A DNA stretch of 64,000 nt from Algoriphagus sp. (lineage in GTDB: Bacteria > Bacteroidota > Bacteroidia > Cytophagales > Cyclobacteriaceae). The position numbers and the translations under genes were made by a program. Each line of letters begins with the position of its first letter. Within the stretch, counting starts at the first letter, position 1. This document shows, piece after piece, positions 54,273-63,748 of the stretch. The stretch spans positions 1 to 64,000 of the forward strand of contig NZ_JAQWXX010000025.1 of NCBI RefSeq assembly GCF_029254265.1, read 5' to 3'. The notes beneath the pieces were generated by a model. It was given only the letters and a program-made list of their open reading frames with translations, had not been told where the DNA came from and ran no database searches.

Positions 54273-54876
54273 AGTTTTTGGCGGATTTGATCCAAGCTAT
54301 CAAACCTAAGGTAGCCAGAATGGTGAAAAACAGAAATTGAAATGAAGTGAGAATTAATCCTTTATGAAAATACAACGGAACAGAAACCAAATCAGTAATG
54401 ATCCAAGCTATCCAGTTTTCTACCTTCTTTTTGGCCATAAGCCACATCCCTACGAAAGCAGATGCAGTAGTAAAAGAATCCCAATAGGGAAGATCTGAAT
54501 CTGTAAACTGAGAAAGCACGAGATATAAAACCAAATAAGACACTAAAAATATTCCAATAGAAATTGCCCATCCTGAGGGTTTCAGCCAAGTTACCGGCAA
54601 TACTTTTTCTCCTTCTTTAGGGTGGGTCCAAACATACCAACCAAAAATCGACATGCTGAAATAATAGGCATTGATCCCCATATCGGCATACAACTTATAC
54701 TGAAGGCAAATCCAAACGTAAATCAAGGTGGAGACTATCCCTGTAGGGTAAACCCAAATATGCTCCCGCATAGAATAAAAAACTGAAGCAATCCCAAAAA
54801 CCACAGCCACAGCCTCAAGCCAAGTCATTTGCTGGAGTCCTTCTGTAAAACCATCTATCAAAAACTGGAAATCCAT
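54262..54876 (-). CDS. pnuC: nicotinamide riboside transporter PnuC
   Basis: Integral-membrane facilitator for nicotinamide riboside, about seven helices in 204 residues. Family pieces are WLEAVAVVFGIASVFYSMRE (about 20-40), WVYPTGIVSTLIYVWI and LYADMGINAYYFSMSIFGWYVW, which contain the substrate-pocket aromatic residues. Uptake is driven by the kinase encoded by the overlapping downstream gene (NAD salvage). The longer frame starts at TTG 54912; the ATG at 54876 gives the expected N-terminus. A terminator at 54917-54943 separates it from the upstream gene, so it must have its own promoter. Confidence 0.94.
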   Translation of the reverse strand: MDFQFLIDGFTEGLQQMTWLEAVAVVFGIASVFYSMREHIWVYPTGIVSTLIYVWICLQYKLYADMGINAYYFSMSIFGWYVWTHPKEGEKVLPVTWLKPSGWAISIGIFLVSYLVLYLVLSQFTDSDLPYWDSFTTASAFVGMWLMAKKKVENWIAWIITDLVSVPLYFHKGLILTSFQFLFFTILATLGLIAWIKSAKNYES

Positions 54877-54916
54877 TTCCGAAATAAAGAAATAATACTT
54901 GAATAGCCTCAAATAA

Positions 54917-54943
54917 AAAAAGCGAGATCAAATCTCGCTTTTT
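54917..54943 (-). terminator. terminator of the kelch-like lipoprotein gene
   Basis: On the minus strand AAAAAGCGAGAT, a three-base loop TTG and ATCTCGCTTTTT form a 12-bp stem ending in a T-run. It follows the lipoprotein stop (54969) by 25 bases and precedes pnuC. A strong intrinsic terminator. Confidence 0.88.
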
Positions 54944-54968
54944 CAAATCACTTAAAATACTTATTGGG

Positions 54969-56516
54969 TCACTGTGTATTAGAATCCGCTTTGATCGCAA
55001 AACTGGAAGGAATTGCCCCAGAAGGTGTCTTCGTTACATACACAGCAAATAAGGAATTACTGGCACATGTCCCTTTATTTGGAATCTCTGGAAGTGGAGC
55101 AGCAGCTTCAATTCCACCAAGAATATATCCAGCCAGAACTTTTTCTCCTGCCGCCAAACCACTCAACTTTAAAACACCATTTGCGGTAGCTTTTCCATTG
55201 CTGATTAAAGCTCTATTTCCTATAAATGTGATGCTCGTACCTAATAATCTATTGCCTTGGATAGGCTTGGCATTAATGTATTCAGAATATACCCCATCTG
55301 CCCCCTCTATAAAAGTACTAATATCCGCTACAAATGGAATCCCATCATTTCTTCCTTGAGCTGTTGCCATATTATAAATTGACTTTTGCACGGAATCTTG
55401 AGAGTAATAATAAAGACCAATTCCACCGAACATAGTGCTGTAAATCGATTTATTAGAAGATTCATCATCGTAGATGGAGATTACAGGACACTCGTATTGG
55501 CTAAATTTCTGGTGAACATCTTTCTTGACAACCGGATTTTGTGGTCCTGTGATGTAAATAGGATAATCATATCCACCAATAATTCCCGGAGGAAAAACTC
55601 CTCCTAGTGCAGTAATTCGCTCCATTCCAGTCGTAGGATCAACATCTTCGATAATGTTCCCATCTCTACGATGGAAAGGTCGATCCGGATCTGAGCTCGT
55701 GGTGGCACCATAGCTCAAGATATCCAAAGAACCAGGTTTTAATGTAAACACTCTGATTTCCTCGGTATATTCCTGAGTAAAATCCGTACCTCCAAACGCT
55801 CGATATTGCCCATCAAATCGCTGCCCAAAGACAAGGTAAAATCTGCCATTTAGCTTAGCCAACTCTCCTCCGGTCACTGCAAATCGGTCATCCTTCCCAT
55901 ACTCCATCAACGCTTCAATCTCACTTGCGGAGGCACCATTCTTGATCGCTTGAGTCAAGGGCTCAACTTTGAATCGGATGATGCTCCCGAAGGTTTTCAT
56001 ATCCGAACCATCCGCCTTCCAGCCATAACCACCCACTACATACATTTCATCTGTTTCCAGATCATGATAACCTTGCAAATTATTGGATTGTAACTGCTCA
56101 GAAAGCTCATCCTTCAATCCATTCACGTCAAAACTCCAAAAATCCCCAGAAGCTGGGTCCAAAATATAAAGGAAGTTATTTGCGCTGTCGGGGATGAAAT
56201 TTTTCTCTGGTGCAGGCATAAATGTATGTAAACCTTGCCTTCTTCCTCCGACTACAAGGATTTCTCCAGCTTTATTGACTGCGCTTGTGTAAGACTGTAA
56301 GCCAGGTAATGCAGGCTTATTGATAAAACTCTGCTCTTCGAACTCAATGGTGTAAGGCAATACATTCGGCTGAATATTTGGATCAGTTACAGGCTCTTGC
56401 ATAAACATTTGTACTGAATCATCAGCAGATTCGGAACTTCCAGATCCATCACATGATGCTAGTGCAAGACAAGCTCCTCCAAATAATAGAAAGTACTTTA
56501 ATAATGGATTTTTCAT
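54969..56516 (-). CDS. kelch-like lipoprotein of unknown function
   Basis: A 515-residue lipoprotein (leader LLKYFLLFGGACLALASC, lipid on Cys22) with a Ser/Asp-rich linker. The mature part has kelch-like beta-propeller blades: AGEILVVGGRRQGLHTF, YHDLETDEMYVVGGYGW, LNGRFYLVFGQRFDG and RITALGGVFPPGIIGG. Each has the diglycine-aromatic pattern of kelch motifs. No catalytic site is visible. It overlaps the upstream VioB-N-like gene by 4 bases (ATGA), so the two proteins are made together and likely work together, one in the cytoplasm and one in the membrane or outside; the function is unknown. It ends at a strong terminator. Confidence 0.82.
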   Translation of the reverse strand: MKNPLLKYFLLFGGACLALASCDGSGSSESADDSVQMFMQEPVTDPNIQPNVLPYTIEFEEQSFINKPALPGLQSYTSAVNKAGEILVVGGRRQGLHTFMPAPEKNFIPDSANNFLYILDPASGDFWSFDVNGLKDELSEQLQSNNLQGYHDLETDEMYVVGGYGWKADGSDMKTFGSIIRFKVEPLTQAIKNGASASEIEALMEYGKDDRFAVTGGELAKLNGRFYLVFGQRFDGQYRAFGGTDFTQEYTEEIRVFTLKPGSLDILSYGATTSSDPDRPFHRRDGNIIEDVDPTTGMERITALGGVFPPGIIGGYDYPIYITGPQNPVVKKDVHQKFSQYECPVISIYDDESSNKSIYSTMFGGIGLYYYSQDSVQKSIYNMATAQGRNDGIPFVADISTFIEGADGVYSEYINAKPIQGNRLLGTSITFIGNRALISNGKATANGVLKLSGLAAGEKVLAGYILGGIEAAAPLPEIPNKGTCASNSLFAVYVTKTPSGAIPSSFAIKADSNTQ

Positions 56517-58327
56517 GATGCTTGAGGGTTAGGTCCAGTGGCAGTACCGTCGTGAAGATTTTTAATGTAGTGCAAAACCGTCATGGTTTTTTCTGGAGAC
56601 ATATCCCTCGTAACAGGCATATACCGGGTATCATTGAAATCTCTGCTCAGAAAAAACCCAATCGCTCCATAATTAATCCCCAGTGGCCCTGCCTCACTCG
56701 TGCCGTACATATGATCCCAAGGCGGATTTTTTGCAAAAACTTCGAAGGACTTGAAATCAATTAAGTTGATCTTTTCCGTCATACCTGGAAACAACTTAAC
56801 ATATCCCGCAAAAATCTCCTGAATCTCTGGCCAACTTGGATTCTCGTTTATGGTATAATTTGACCAAACTAAGCAAGAAATCATCGCGCTTTGAGAGACA
56901 CTCACAGGGGCTGTTCCATCTGAATCATAAAGATTAATGAAATATAGCTGACCGTCCAACTGTGGTGTACGATACCCAGGATCCTTTAACACCACAATTG
57001 TGACTGTGGCAAAACCATTTGAATCAGTTGCTGAAACAGAAGCTTCTATGGCTCCAAAAGCTTGAGGAGTATTTCCAGGGTTAGAGGGGGGAACTGTCGC
57101 CCCCGGGGTATTTCCATGGACGCTTACAATATCTACTTTGAGTTGCTTACCAACTAAGGGTTTAGACATTTTGCTGACATATACCTTGGTAGTTGCAATA
57201 TTTCCCGGCTTTCCTGTAAGTCGAATCGGTCTAACTTCTACTTCAATATTCGTTTGTGAAATGTCTTCTTTGAATATTTCAACCGGTCCGATATCAGTCC
57301 TTGACATTTCCAGGCTTAGTGCTGATGAGCCAAGGATATTAATCTGGTCATCGGTCAGAGGAATCTGCACAATATGTGAGTAGGAATTAAAACAGAACTC
57401 TGAATAATCCACATTCCCCAGAGAGATTGGAGCGTCACTGGCTGGCTTAATCCAAGCTGTCAAATCTCCAAGTTGTACGGGAGGACCACCGGCTGTCTGT
57501 CTACAAATCCCGTTAGCCAAGTCAATAATTAGGAGCTTTCTTTCCTGATCCACAGTAAAAGGACAGGTATTAAACATTGGCCAATTCCAAGGGTCGCTTT
57601 TATCCTGAGCTCTTCCGCTAAGCATTCTTACCCCAGGACTATAAAGCGGTTCATTGGCATAAACTGGTCCTAATGAACCTGTGATTCTACCAGTTTGATA
57701 ATTTTTATCCTCAGGTACATTTCTATATCCATCCACTACAAATCTGATGGAAATTAGAAAATTCCCATTTTCTTCTAAGGTTTTGCTTTTCAATTCTGCT
57801 AAAACCGAAGAAACATCATCGCTTGGCCAAGTGGCAACTGGTACCCTAATAATGGATTGATAAACTCCTGAGGCATTCATGTCTCCACCAAAACTATCCA
57901 TTTGATAGTCGGAATCTTCCCAACTTCTTGTAGCCAAAACAGCTACCCACCACAATTGATTGAGCACAGCGGGGTCAATCAATCCGGTCAAGCTTACTCC
58001 TTCAGAAATAGGAATGCTTACTTGCATACCATAAATAGTAGGCACTCCCTGTTGATAAACGTCTATATCTGCAATTTTTGCAGCTGAAGGCTTATCGGTG
58101 GTGATAAAAGGCTGTCCTACAATAGGATCTTGCACCTCTCCATCTTTTCCAATAGCAGAAACCACACTGCATTCCTGAAGCTGAAATCGATGTAGACCTT
58201 TGGGGTTCTGCCAAGGTGAAGGAATGGTATTACTTACTTCGTAATGGGTAGGATCATTGTTTACTGTAGATGGATCGGTAAAAAAACGTCCGTAAAAATT
58301 AATCCTCGGATAGGATAAATAACTCAT
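56513..58327 (-). CDS. protein resembling the N-terminal half of VioB/RebD/StaD
   Basis: A 604-residue protein with no leader. From memory of the family, its start (YLSYPRINFYGRFFTDPSTVNNDP) and its end (YMPVTRDMSPEKTMTVLHYI) match the N-terminal domain of VioB, RebD and StaD, the enzymes that join two indole-pyruvate imines in violacein and indolocarbazole formation. In those proteins a ferritin-like catalytic half follows; here the chain stops after the motif, so the haem/iron half is absent. Middle pieces PIVGQPF, AKIADIDVYQQGVPTIYGMQV and NFLISIRFVVDGYRN are also typical of stand-alone relatives. The role of the half alone is unknown. It is coupled with the kelch-like lipoprotein. Confidence 0.7.
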   Translation of the reverse strand: MSYLSYPRINFYGRFFTDPSTVNNDPTHYEVSNTIPSPWQNPKGLHRFQLQECSVVSAIGKDGEVQDPIVGQPFITTDKPSAAKIADIDVYQQGVPTIYGMQVSIPISEGVSLTGLIDPAVLNQLWWVAVLATRSWEDSDYQMDSFGGDMNASGVYQSIIRVPVATWPSDDVSSVLAELKSKTLEENGNFLISIRFVVDGYRNVPEDKNYQTGRITGSLGPVYANEPLYSPGVRMLSGRAQDKSDPWNWPMFNTCPFTVDQERKLLIIDLANGICRQTAGGPPVQLGDLTAWIKPASDAPISLGNVDYSEFCFNSYSHIVQIPLTDDQINILGSSALSLEMSRTDIGPVEIFKEDISQTNIEVEVRPIRLTGKPGNIATTKVYVSKMSKPLVGKQLKVDIVSVHGNTPGATVPPSNPGNTPQAFGAIEASVSATDSNGFATVTIVVLKDPGYRTPQLDGQLYFINLYDSDGTAPVSVSQSAMISCLVWSNYTINENPSWPEIQEIFAGYVKLFPGMTEKINLIDFKSFEVFAKNPPWDHMYGTSEAGPLGINYGAIGFFLSRDFNDTRYMPVTRDMSPEKTMTVLHYIKNLHDGTATGPNPQAS

Positions 58328-58364
58328 TTTAAATAGGTTTAAAGTGAATAAAATAATTATAAAT

Positions 58365-58388
58365 AAAAACCACTATTTTAGGTAGTGG
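58365..58388 (-). terminator. terminator after the 1703-residue gene
   Basis: On the minus strand CCACTA, a seven-base loop and TAGTGG make a 6-bp stem followed by TTTTTATTT, starting immediately after the stop codon. It separates the large kinase-like gene from the VioB-N-like gene. Confidence 0.65.
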
Positions 58389-58389
58389 A

Positions 58390-61300
58390 TTAAATTTCTG
58401 AATCTATAAAGTACATCTCTACAAAACCTTTATTCTTGACTTTAATCTTGCCTCGTGAGGTGCACATAAACCTATCTTTGATTAACTCATAGGTTTGTCC
58501 ACTAATATTGATTTTGCCTGGTTCGCCGGCTGTCTCCATTCTGGATGCAACATTGACAGTATCTCCCCAGATGTCATATGCAAACTTTTTAATACCTACA
58601 ATTCCCGCTATGACTGGTCCTGTATGAATTCCTATCCGCATACTGATAGCAGGTTTTCCCTCGGAAGTTGTTGATTTCATGTGTTCTCGTATGAACTCAT
58701 TGATCTCAAAGGCTGCTAAAACCATATTTGCAGCATCAAATTCTTTAGTCAAATTCAAGCCTCCCGCACACAAATAGCTATCGCCCACTGTTTTTATTTT
58801 TTCGATTCCATATTTCTCAACGATACGATCAAACTCACAGTAGAAATAATTCAATTCGGAAACCAGCTCCTCTGCGGACAGAATCTCACATAATCCTGAA
58901 AAATTTACAATGTCAGTAAACATTACACTGACATCTTTAAAATGACGGGCTTTTGAAATCCCGTTATTTTTAAGTTCACTGGCTATCTCAGGAGGCAGAA
59001 TATTTAAGATTAATTGCTCGGACTTTTCTTTTTCCTCATTCAACTGCCTCGTCCTAAGCCTAATCTTTTCCTCCATATTTTGATACAAAAGCGCATTTTC
59101 TAAGGAAATCGCCATTTGGCTTGAAAGTATATTTATCAAGTTTAAACGCTCAATCGTGAATGCTCCTTCAATCAAATTATTTTCCAGATAAATGATCCCG
59201 GTTACCTCGCTTTGTTTCATCAAAGGCACAACCATAATGGATTTCATTTTCTGACTGAGGATATATGGATCTTTTCCAAATCCGGCATCTTGGAAAGCAT
59301 TTTCCAAAATCACACTTTCCTTGTTTTTTGCTGAAAAGAGGATTACCTCTTTTGCAATGGCATCAAAGCTCTTGAGTGGCAGGTTTTCAAATAGATTTGG
59401 TTCAAGATTTTTGGTACATGATTCTGACTGAACCAAAAATTCATTATCGCTTTTCAACAAGAGAACCATTCGCTGAGCCCCGGCATTTTCGATGATTATT
59501 TTCATCAAAGTTGTGAGCAGGTCCTTTAGCTTGATCTCCTTGGAAATTGCTTCGGATGATTTCATTACTGATTTCAAATCCAAATCTTGATTTGAGAACT
59601 TTTGAGATCCTTTCTTATCCTCCGCTCTTTCTACAAACCTGAATTCCATTTGAGAAAAATTGCTAGAACTACTCTTCGATACCAATAGCTCCACAATACC
59701 CTTAGCCCCTAACAAATCATAGAGATAAACTGCATCACTCAAATGAATTGCAGCAATTTTCTTTTTGCCATCATTCAAGTGCAACTCGAATAGCCGTCGA
59801 TTGACAAGTGCTTGTACTTGGAGATATTCATATTTCTCCGCCGCGTCCAAAGCTGAATAATATTCTGATTGTGCCTTTTCAAAATCGCCTGAAACCAAGG
59901 CTAACTCCGCAGAAAGAAGACGGTATTTATGCTCGAAATTAGATGGACTGTTTTGGCTGTATTTTTTAAATTTCTTAGCAATACTTGAAAGTTCTCTTTT
60001 CCATTTCAATTTCTCTATCCGGCCGGAATTTGGAATCAAAGCGGCCAAAATCATTCCCTTGTAGAAATAATGCTCCGCAGTATGAAGCATCCCCGGAGAA
60101 TCTTTTAGATAAATATCCGAGGTAATAGAAACCTCATAAGCTTGATCAAATTCTTCCCAGAGATAGAGGGACTGCATTTTATTGATGTAATAGAAATGAG
60201 CAAAATGCCTTGAATTAAAACTATCCAGCTTTTTTACATACTCATTTTCATCAAATCCTTCGTCAGAAAAGGAATCTGATGAATTGGTTTTACCCTGAAG
60301 GTTTTTAATAGATTGAGTTACTGCACTCATAGTCAGCACTGCTTCTTCAATATGGAACCTTCGCAAAAAGTCTAAATGGGAATTGCTGGATTCTAGAATC
60401 TCTTCAAACTGAACGCCCCTCATGAAATAACTCTGAACTATCGCGCAGCTGGCACAACTTGCATGAAAAAGATCACCAACTTCCAATCCTGACTCATAAG
60501 CATTCAACCAATATTCTTCCATCTCCTTAGCTGGCTGTTTCCAAGGAATAGCAAAATATCCGGTCACAAAATTTGCTTCAGCCCTAGCACCGTGATTTTG
60601 GTACTTTTCAAGCAAGCCTAAAGTGAGTTGTCCAATTTTGTAACCTGTCGTTCGAAAACCAAGAATTCCACTGTGAAAAACAGGTCCAAAACCGAGAAAT
60701 CCGATAAATCCACCGTCTGTATTCCCATGCTTAAGGCATAAGTTAACCATGATGGCGCAAACCAAAACACAAAGCTCTGGCTTGATTTGAAAAGCCGATT
60801 GACCTGCCGCAGCCATTAAAAGAATCGCTGTTTTGAGCTTTTCATCTGTCATTTCGGGAAGATCAATCAATTCTCCAACATCCCTTTTGCCCATCATGGC
60901 TTTATATTTCAAAAACTCAAAAGCCAAACTTGGAGGAGAAAAACTTGCCGGAATATTAACTCCCAATTCCGAGGTTACTTCCCTACAAGCCTTATACGCT
61001 GCTTCAAAATCTCTAATGTTATTATAGTACTGTATTTTTCGGATGGTAACTTTTGCTTTATCAATTACATCTTCTGTGTTTTTTAGAGCCTCGTCAAAAA
61101 AGTGAACTACTTTGCTATTATTTCCAGCAAGGTGCTCCAGTTCAGCTCGTTGTAAATTCAAATTTCGATGGGTCTCTTTTGAGACAACCAACTTTTTTTC
61201 CTGTACCAATTCCATAGCATTCCTGATATAGATCAGTCCAGATTCATAGGCGTTTGCATGCTTAGCCCGAATACTCGCAGAGATGTTCAGCTCTATTAGT

Positions 61301-63501
61301 TTTTGCAGAAGGTTTTCATTATCAATTAACCTTTGAGCAAAATTTAAATGGTCTGTCAGAATATAGATTGAGTCAGAATGCTCAATATTGGAAAGCTTTG
61401 AGATAATACTTTTGCCAATTTCCAATCGAATCTTTTGCTTCTCAATTTCAGAAAGCAAACCCAAGGCTGCCTGTTGGATTTTATCATGTTGAAAGCCATA
61501 ATCGTCATCACCCGAGCGTTCTTTTGTATTAAGGTTCTCGATGATACAAAGCTTTTCAGAGAGCTTTAGCTGCATATCTAGCTCCCCCTCACTTATTTCC
61601 ACCAAGCCACTTAAAATTTCTATAGAAAATGTATTTCCAATACAGGAGGCGTATTTCAAAGTAGTCTGAACTTCTTCAGGAAGTCTGAAAAAAAGCTCCG
61701 ACATCAGGTCTATGACATTGTCACTGATACTGACACGATGGGCTTTCTCTGCACTATAAGTCCAATGAAGTGTGTTTTGGGAAAGATGTATTACCCCACT
61801 TTCATAAAGCGTAAGAAGACATTGCCTGATGAAAAATGGATTCCCCAGCGTTTTTCTAAAAACGATTTTTGCCAATTCTTCTCCACTTTTCTTGGGGATC
61901 GAAAGGGAGTCAGCAATGATTTCTTCTACAGAATCCTGATCCAAAGGGGCTAAAGCAAAAAGAGTACTTCCCACTCCCTGAGATTGTAACCTGTCCAACA
62001 TCATCATCAAAGGATGAGATGGGGAAACCTCATTTTCCCGATATGCACAAATGATCAGCAAATGCTTCAAACTTGAATCCAGAAGCGTATTCTCCAGCCA
62101 TCTTCTGGTCGTAGTATCTAACCATTGCAGATCATCCAAGAAAATACACAACGGATAATCTTCGCTTGCAAAAGATCGAATAAAACTGTTGAATACCTGA
62201 TCAAACCGGTTTTTAGACTCATTCATGGGAAGAGTCGGTACTTCAGGTTGAGGTCCGATCAGCAGTTCTAAATCGGGCATTATATCAATAATCAATTGCC
62301 CGGAATGCCCAACAGCTTTCAAAATGGAGTTTTTCCAATATTCCTTCTGCTCTTCACTTCGAATAAGAACCTGATTAATCAAATCATTCAACGCAAGCAA
62401 TAAAGAGCTTAAAGGAGGGTTCTTTTTATATTGTTCAAACTTCCCTGAAATGAAAAATCCTCCTCCTAAATCAATGTATTTCTGAAATTCCCGGACAAAA
62501 CTAGATTTACCAACTCCGGAATAACCGCTAACTAGCGCGAGTTCAGCTCGCTCATTTTTTATCCTTTGAAAAAGCTCATTCATCTGACCTATCTCCTCAT
62601 CTCTACCATAGATTTTTGAGGAAATCTGAAATTGATCTAAGCGATCCTGAGTACCTAAGGTAAAATCGTTGATCTCATTGATATCCAGAAGTCGATCCAA
62701 ACACTGCTGTAAGTCATTCAGCAATCCTGAACAACTTTGATATCTTTCAGAAGTGTTTTTCTTCAAAAGTTTTAAGACAATTTTGCTGACAATCTCTGGA
62801 ATTTGATCCCGGAACTTATTTGGTGAATCCGGGACTAATGCCAAGTGAGCATGCATTAACTCCATCGGATCAGAAAAATGAAACATAGTTCTACCCGTGA
62901 GCATTTCATACAAAACGGCCCCTATCGAATACAAGTCGGTTCGATGATCTATCGGCCTGTTCATCCGGCCCGTTTGCTCTGGAGAAATGTAATGAAGACC
63001 TAGTTCCAGTGCCTCACTTACATTTGAATAATTTAAATCCCTACCCCGCTCTATCGCATAATCAAAACCCCAAACCTTGACCCCTCCAGTCTTATCCACA
63101 ATAATATTTGAAGGGTTGATATTTTTATGAATGATGTTTTTACTGTGGAGATAGTTCACTGCTTTAGTGATCTCCATCGCAATCTTCAAGAAGATAATTA
63201 AGTCAAGCTTTCCCCTTTTTAAATAATCAGATAGAGGCTCCCCTGAAATATCCTCATTGACCAGAATGGGCAAGTTTTCAAGATTTTCTAACCCTATAGG
63301 TTGAACAATATTTGGATGGGAAAGCTTAGATAATATGGAATATTCCTGCTTTAAATGGTTTAAATCACGGAATGTAGGATATGCCGATCTAAAAGTCTGA
63401 ATAGTAACCGCTTTCGAATCTTCGATGCGATTAGCTTTATAGACTATATATCTTGAGTTCTCCCGAACTTTATCCAGTATGTTAAATCTTAAATCAGGCA
63501 T
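58390..63501 (-). CDS. pseudokinase - AAA ATPase - GAF - adenylate cyclase fusion
   Basis: A 1703-residue cytoplasmic sensor. Residues 8-270 have a Ser/Thr protein-kinase fold, but all three catalytic residues are lost: Gln35 for the ATP-site Lys, Asn127 in HKN for the catalytic Asp, Gly145 in GFD for the DFG Asp. It is thus a predicted pseudokinase. Next come an AAA-type ATPase (Walker A SGYSGVGKSS, Walker B CIFLDDLQWLD) and a long helical region (about 550-1290, TPR-like). A GAF domain (about 1340-1490) precedes a signalling helix (LILNILPPEIASELK) and a class III cyclase (FTDIVNF, GDSY; adenine-type Lys in EKIKTVGD and Asp in YDIWGDTVN). It should make cAMP in response to ligands or partners. 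The gene stands alone. Confidence 0.9.
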   Translation of the reverse strand: MPDLRFNILDKVRENSRYIVYKANRIEDSKAVTIQTFRSAYPTFRDLNHLKQEYSILSKLSHPNIVQPIGLENLENLPILVNEDISGEPLSDYLKRGKLDLIIFLKIAMEITKAVNYLHSKNIIHKNINPSNIIVDKTGGVKVWGFDYAIERGRDLNYSNVSEALELGLHYISPEQTGRMNRPIDHRTDLYSIGAVLYEMLTGRTMFHFSDPMELMHAHLALVPDSPNKFRDQIPEIVSKIVLKLLKKNTSERYQSCSGLLNDLQQCLDRLLDINEINDFTLGTQDRLDQFQISSKIYGRDEEIGQMNELFQRIKNERAELALVSGYSGVGKSSFVREFQKYIDLGGGFFISGKFEQYKKNPPLSSLLLALNDLINQVLIRSEEQKEYWKNSILKAVGHSGQLIIDIMPDLELLIGPQPEVPTLPMNESKNRFDQVFNSFIRSFASEDYPLCIFLDDLQWLDTTTRRWLENTLLDSSLKHLLIICAYRENEVSPSHPLMMMLDRLQSQGVGSTLFALAPLDQDSVEEIIADSLSIPKKSGEELAKIVFRKTLGNPFFIRQCLLTLYESGVIHLSQNTLHWTYSAEKAHRVSISDNVIDLMSELFFRLPEEVQTTLKYASCIGNTFSIEILSGLVEISEGELDMQLKLSEKLCIIENLNTKERSGDDDYGFQHDKIQQAALGLLSEIEKQKIRLEIGKSIISKLSNIEHSDSIYILTDHLNFAQRLIDNENLLQKLIELNISASIRAKHANAYESGLIYIRNAMELVQEKKLVVSKETHRNLNLQRAELEHLAGNNSKVVHFFDEALKNTEDVIDKAKVTIRKIQYYNNIRDFEAAYKACREVTSELGVNIPASFSPPSLAFEFLKYKAMMGKRDVGELIDLPEMTDEKLKTAILLMAAAGQSAFQIKPELCVLVCAIMVNLCLKHGNTDGGFIGFLGFGPVFHSGILGFRTTGYKIGQLTLGLLEKYQNHGARAEANFVTGYFAIPWKQPAKEMEEYWLNAYESGLEVGDLFHASCASCAIVQSYFMRGVQFEEILESSNSHLDFLRRFHIEEAVLTMSAVTQSIKNLQGKTNSSDSFSDEGFDENEYVKKLDSFNSRHFAHFYYINKMQSLYLWEEFDQAYEVSITSDIYLKDSPGMLHTAEHYFYKGMILAALIPNSGRIEKLKWKRELSSIAKKFKKYSQNSPSNFEHKYRLLSAELALVSGDFEKAQSEYYSALDAAEKYEYLQVQALVNRRLFELHLNDGKKKIAAIHLSDAVYLYDLLGAKGIVELLVSKSSSSNFSQMEFRFVERAEDKKGSQKFSNQDLDLKSVMKSSEAISKEIKLKDLLTTLMKIIIENAGAQRMVLLLKSDNEFLVQSESCTKNLEPNLFENLPLKSFDAIAKEVILFSAKNKESVILENAFQDAGFGKDPYILSQKMKSIMVVPLMKQSEVTGIIYLENNLIEGAFTIERLNLINILSSQMAISLENALLYQNMEEKIRLRTRQLNEEKEKSEQLILNILPPEIASELKNNGISKARHFKDVSVMFTDIVNFSGLCEILSAEELVSELNYFYCEFDRIVEKYGIEKIKTVGDSYLCAGGLNLTKEFDAANMVLAAFEINEFIREHMKSTTSEGKPAISMRIGIHTGPVIAGIVGIKKFAYDIWGDTVNVASRMETAGEPGKINISGQTYELIKDRFMCTSRGKIKVKNKGFVEMYFIDSEI

Positions 63502-63734
63502 TTAAAAAAGTTGAAAGTCAACCAATTGAAATTAAGTTTAAAGCTAAACAATATTTGCGATGAGTTTTTGTGAGAGAATCAACTTTTCAAAGTACAAAGA
63601 AAATTAATTTTAATTAAATCAATTACTCAAATAATCATGCAGATTAAGGAATAATGATGTTTAACATATAAGTTGATTTCTCCTATCTCACCAGAAACTC
63701 ACCAATTCCCAAGACAGAATCTACTTTGCCTTTG

Positions 63735-63742
63735 TATCTTTG
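63735..63742 (+). promoter_or_regulatory. candidate -7 promoter box of uvrA
   Basis: TATCTTTG fits TAnnTTTG and ends six bases before the uvrA ATG, so transcription would begin close to the start codon. No matching -33 TTG was seen at the usual distance. Confidence 0.45.
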
Positions 63743-63748
63743 CCAGCT

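Noticed and set aside
40278-58327. ebo operon and VioB-N-like pair as one biosynthetic cluster
   Set aside because: They are about 8 kb apart with unrelated genes and terminators between them; no VioA, ferritin-like half or other indole genes are seen.
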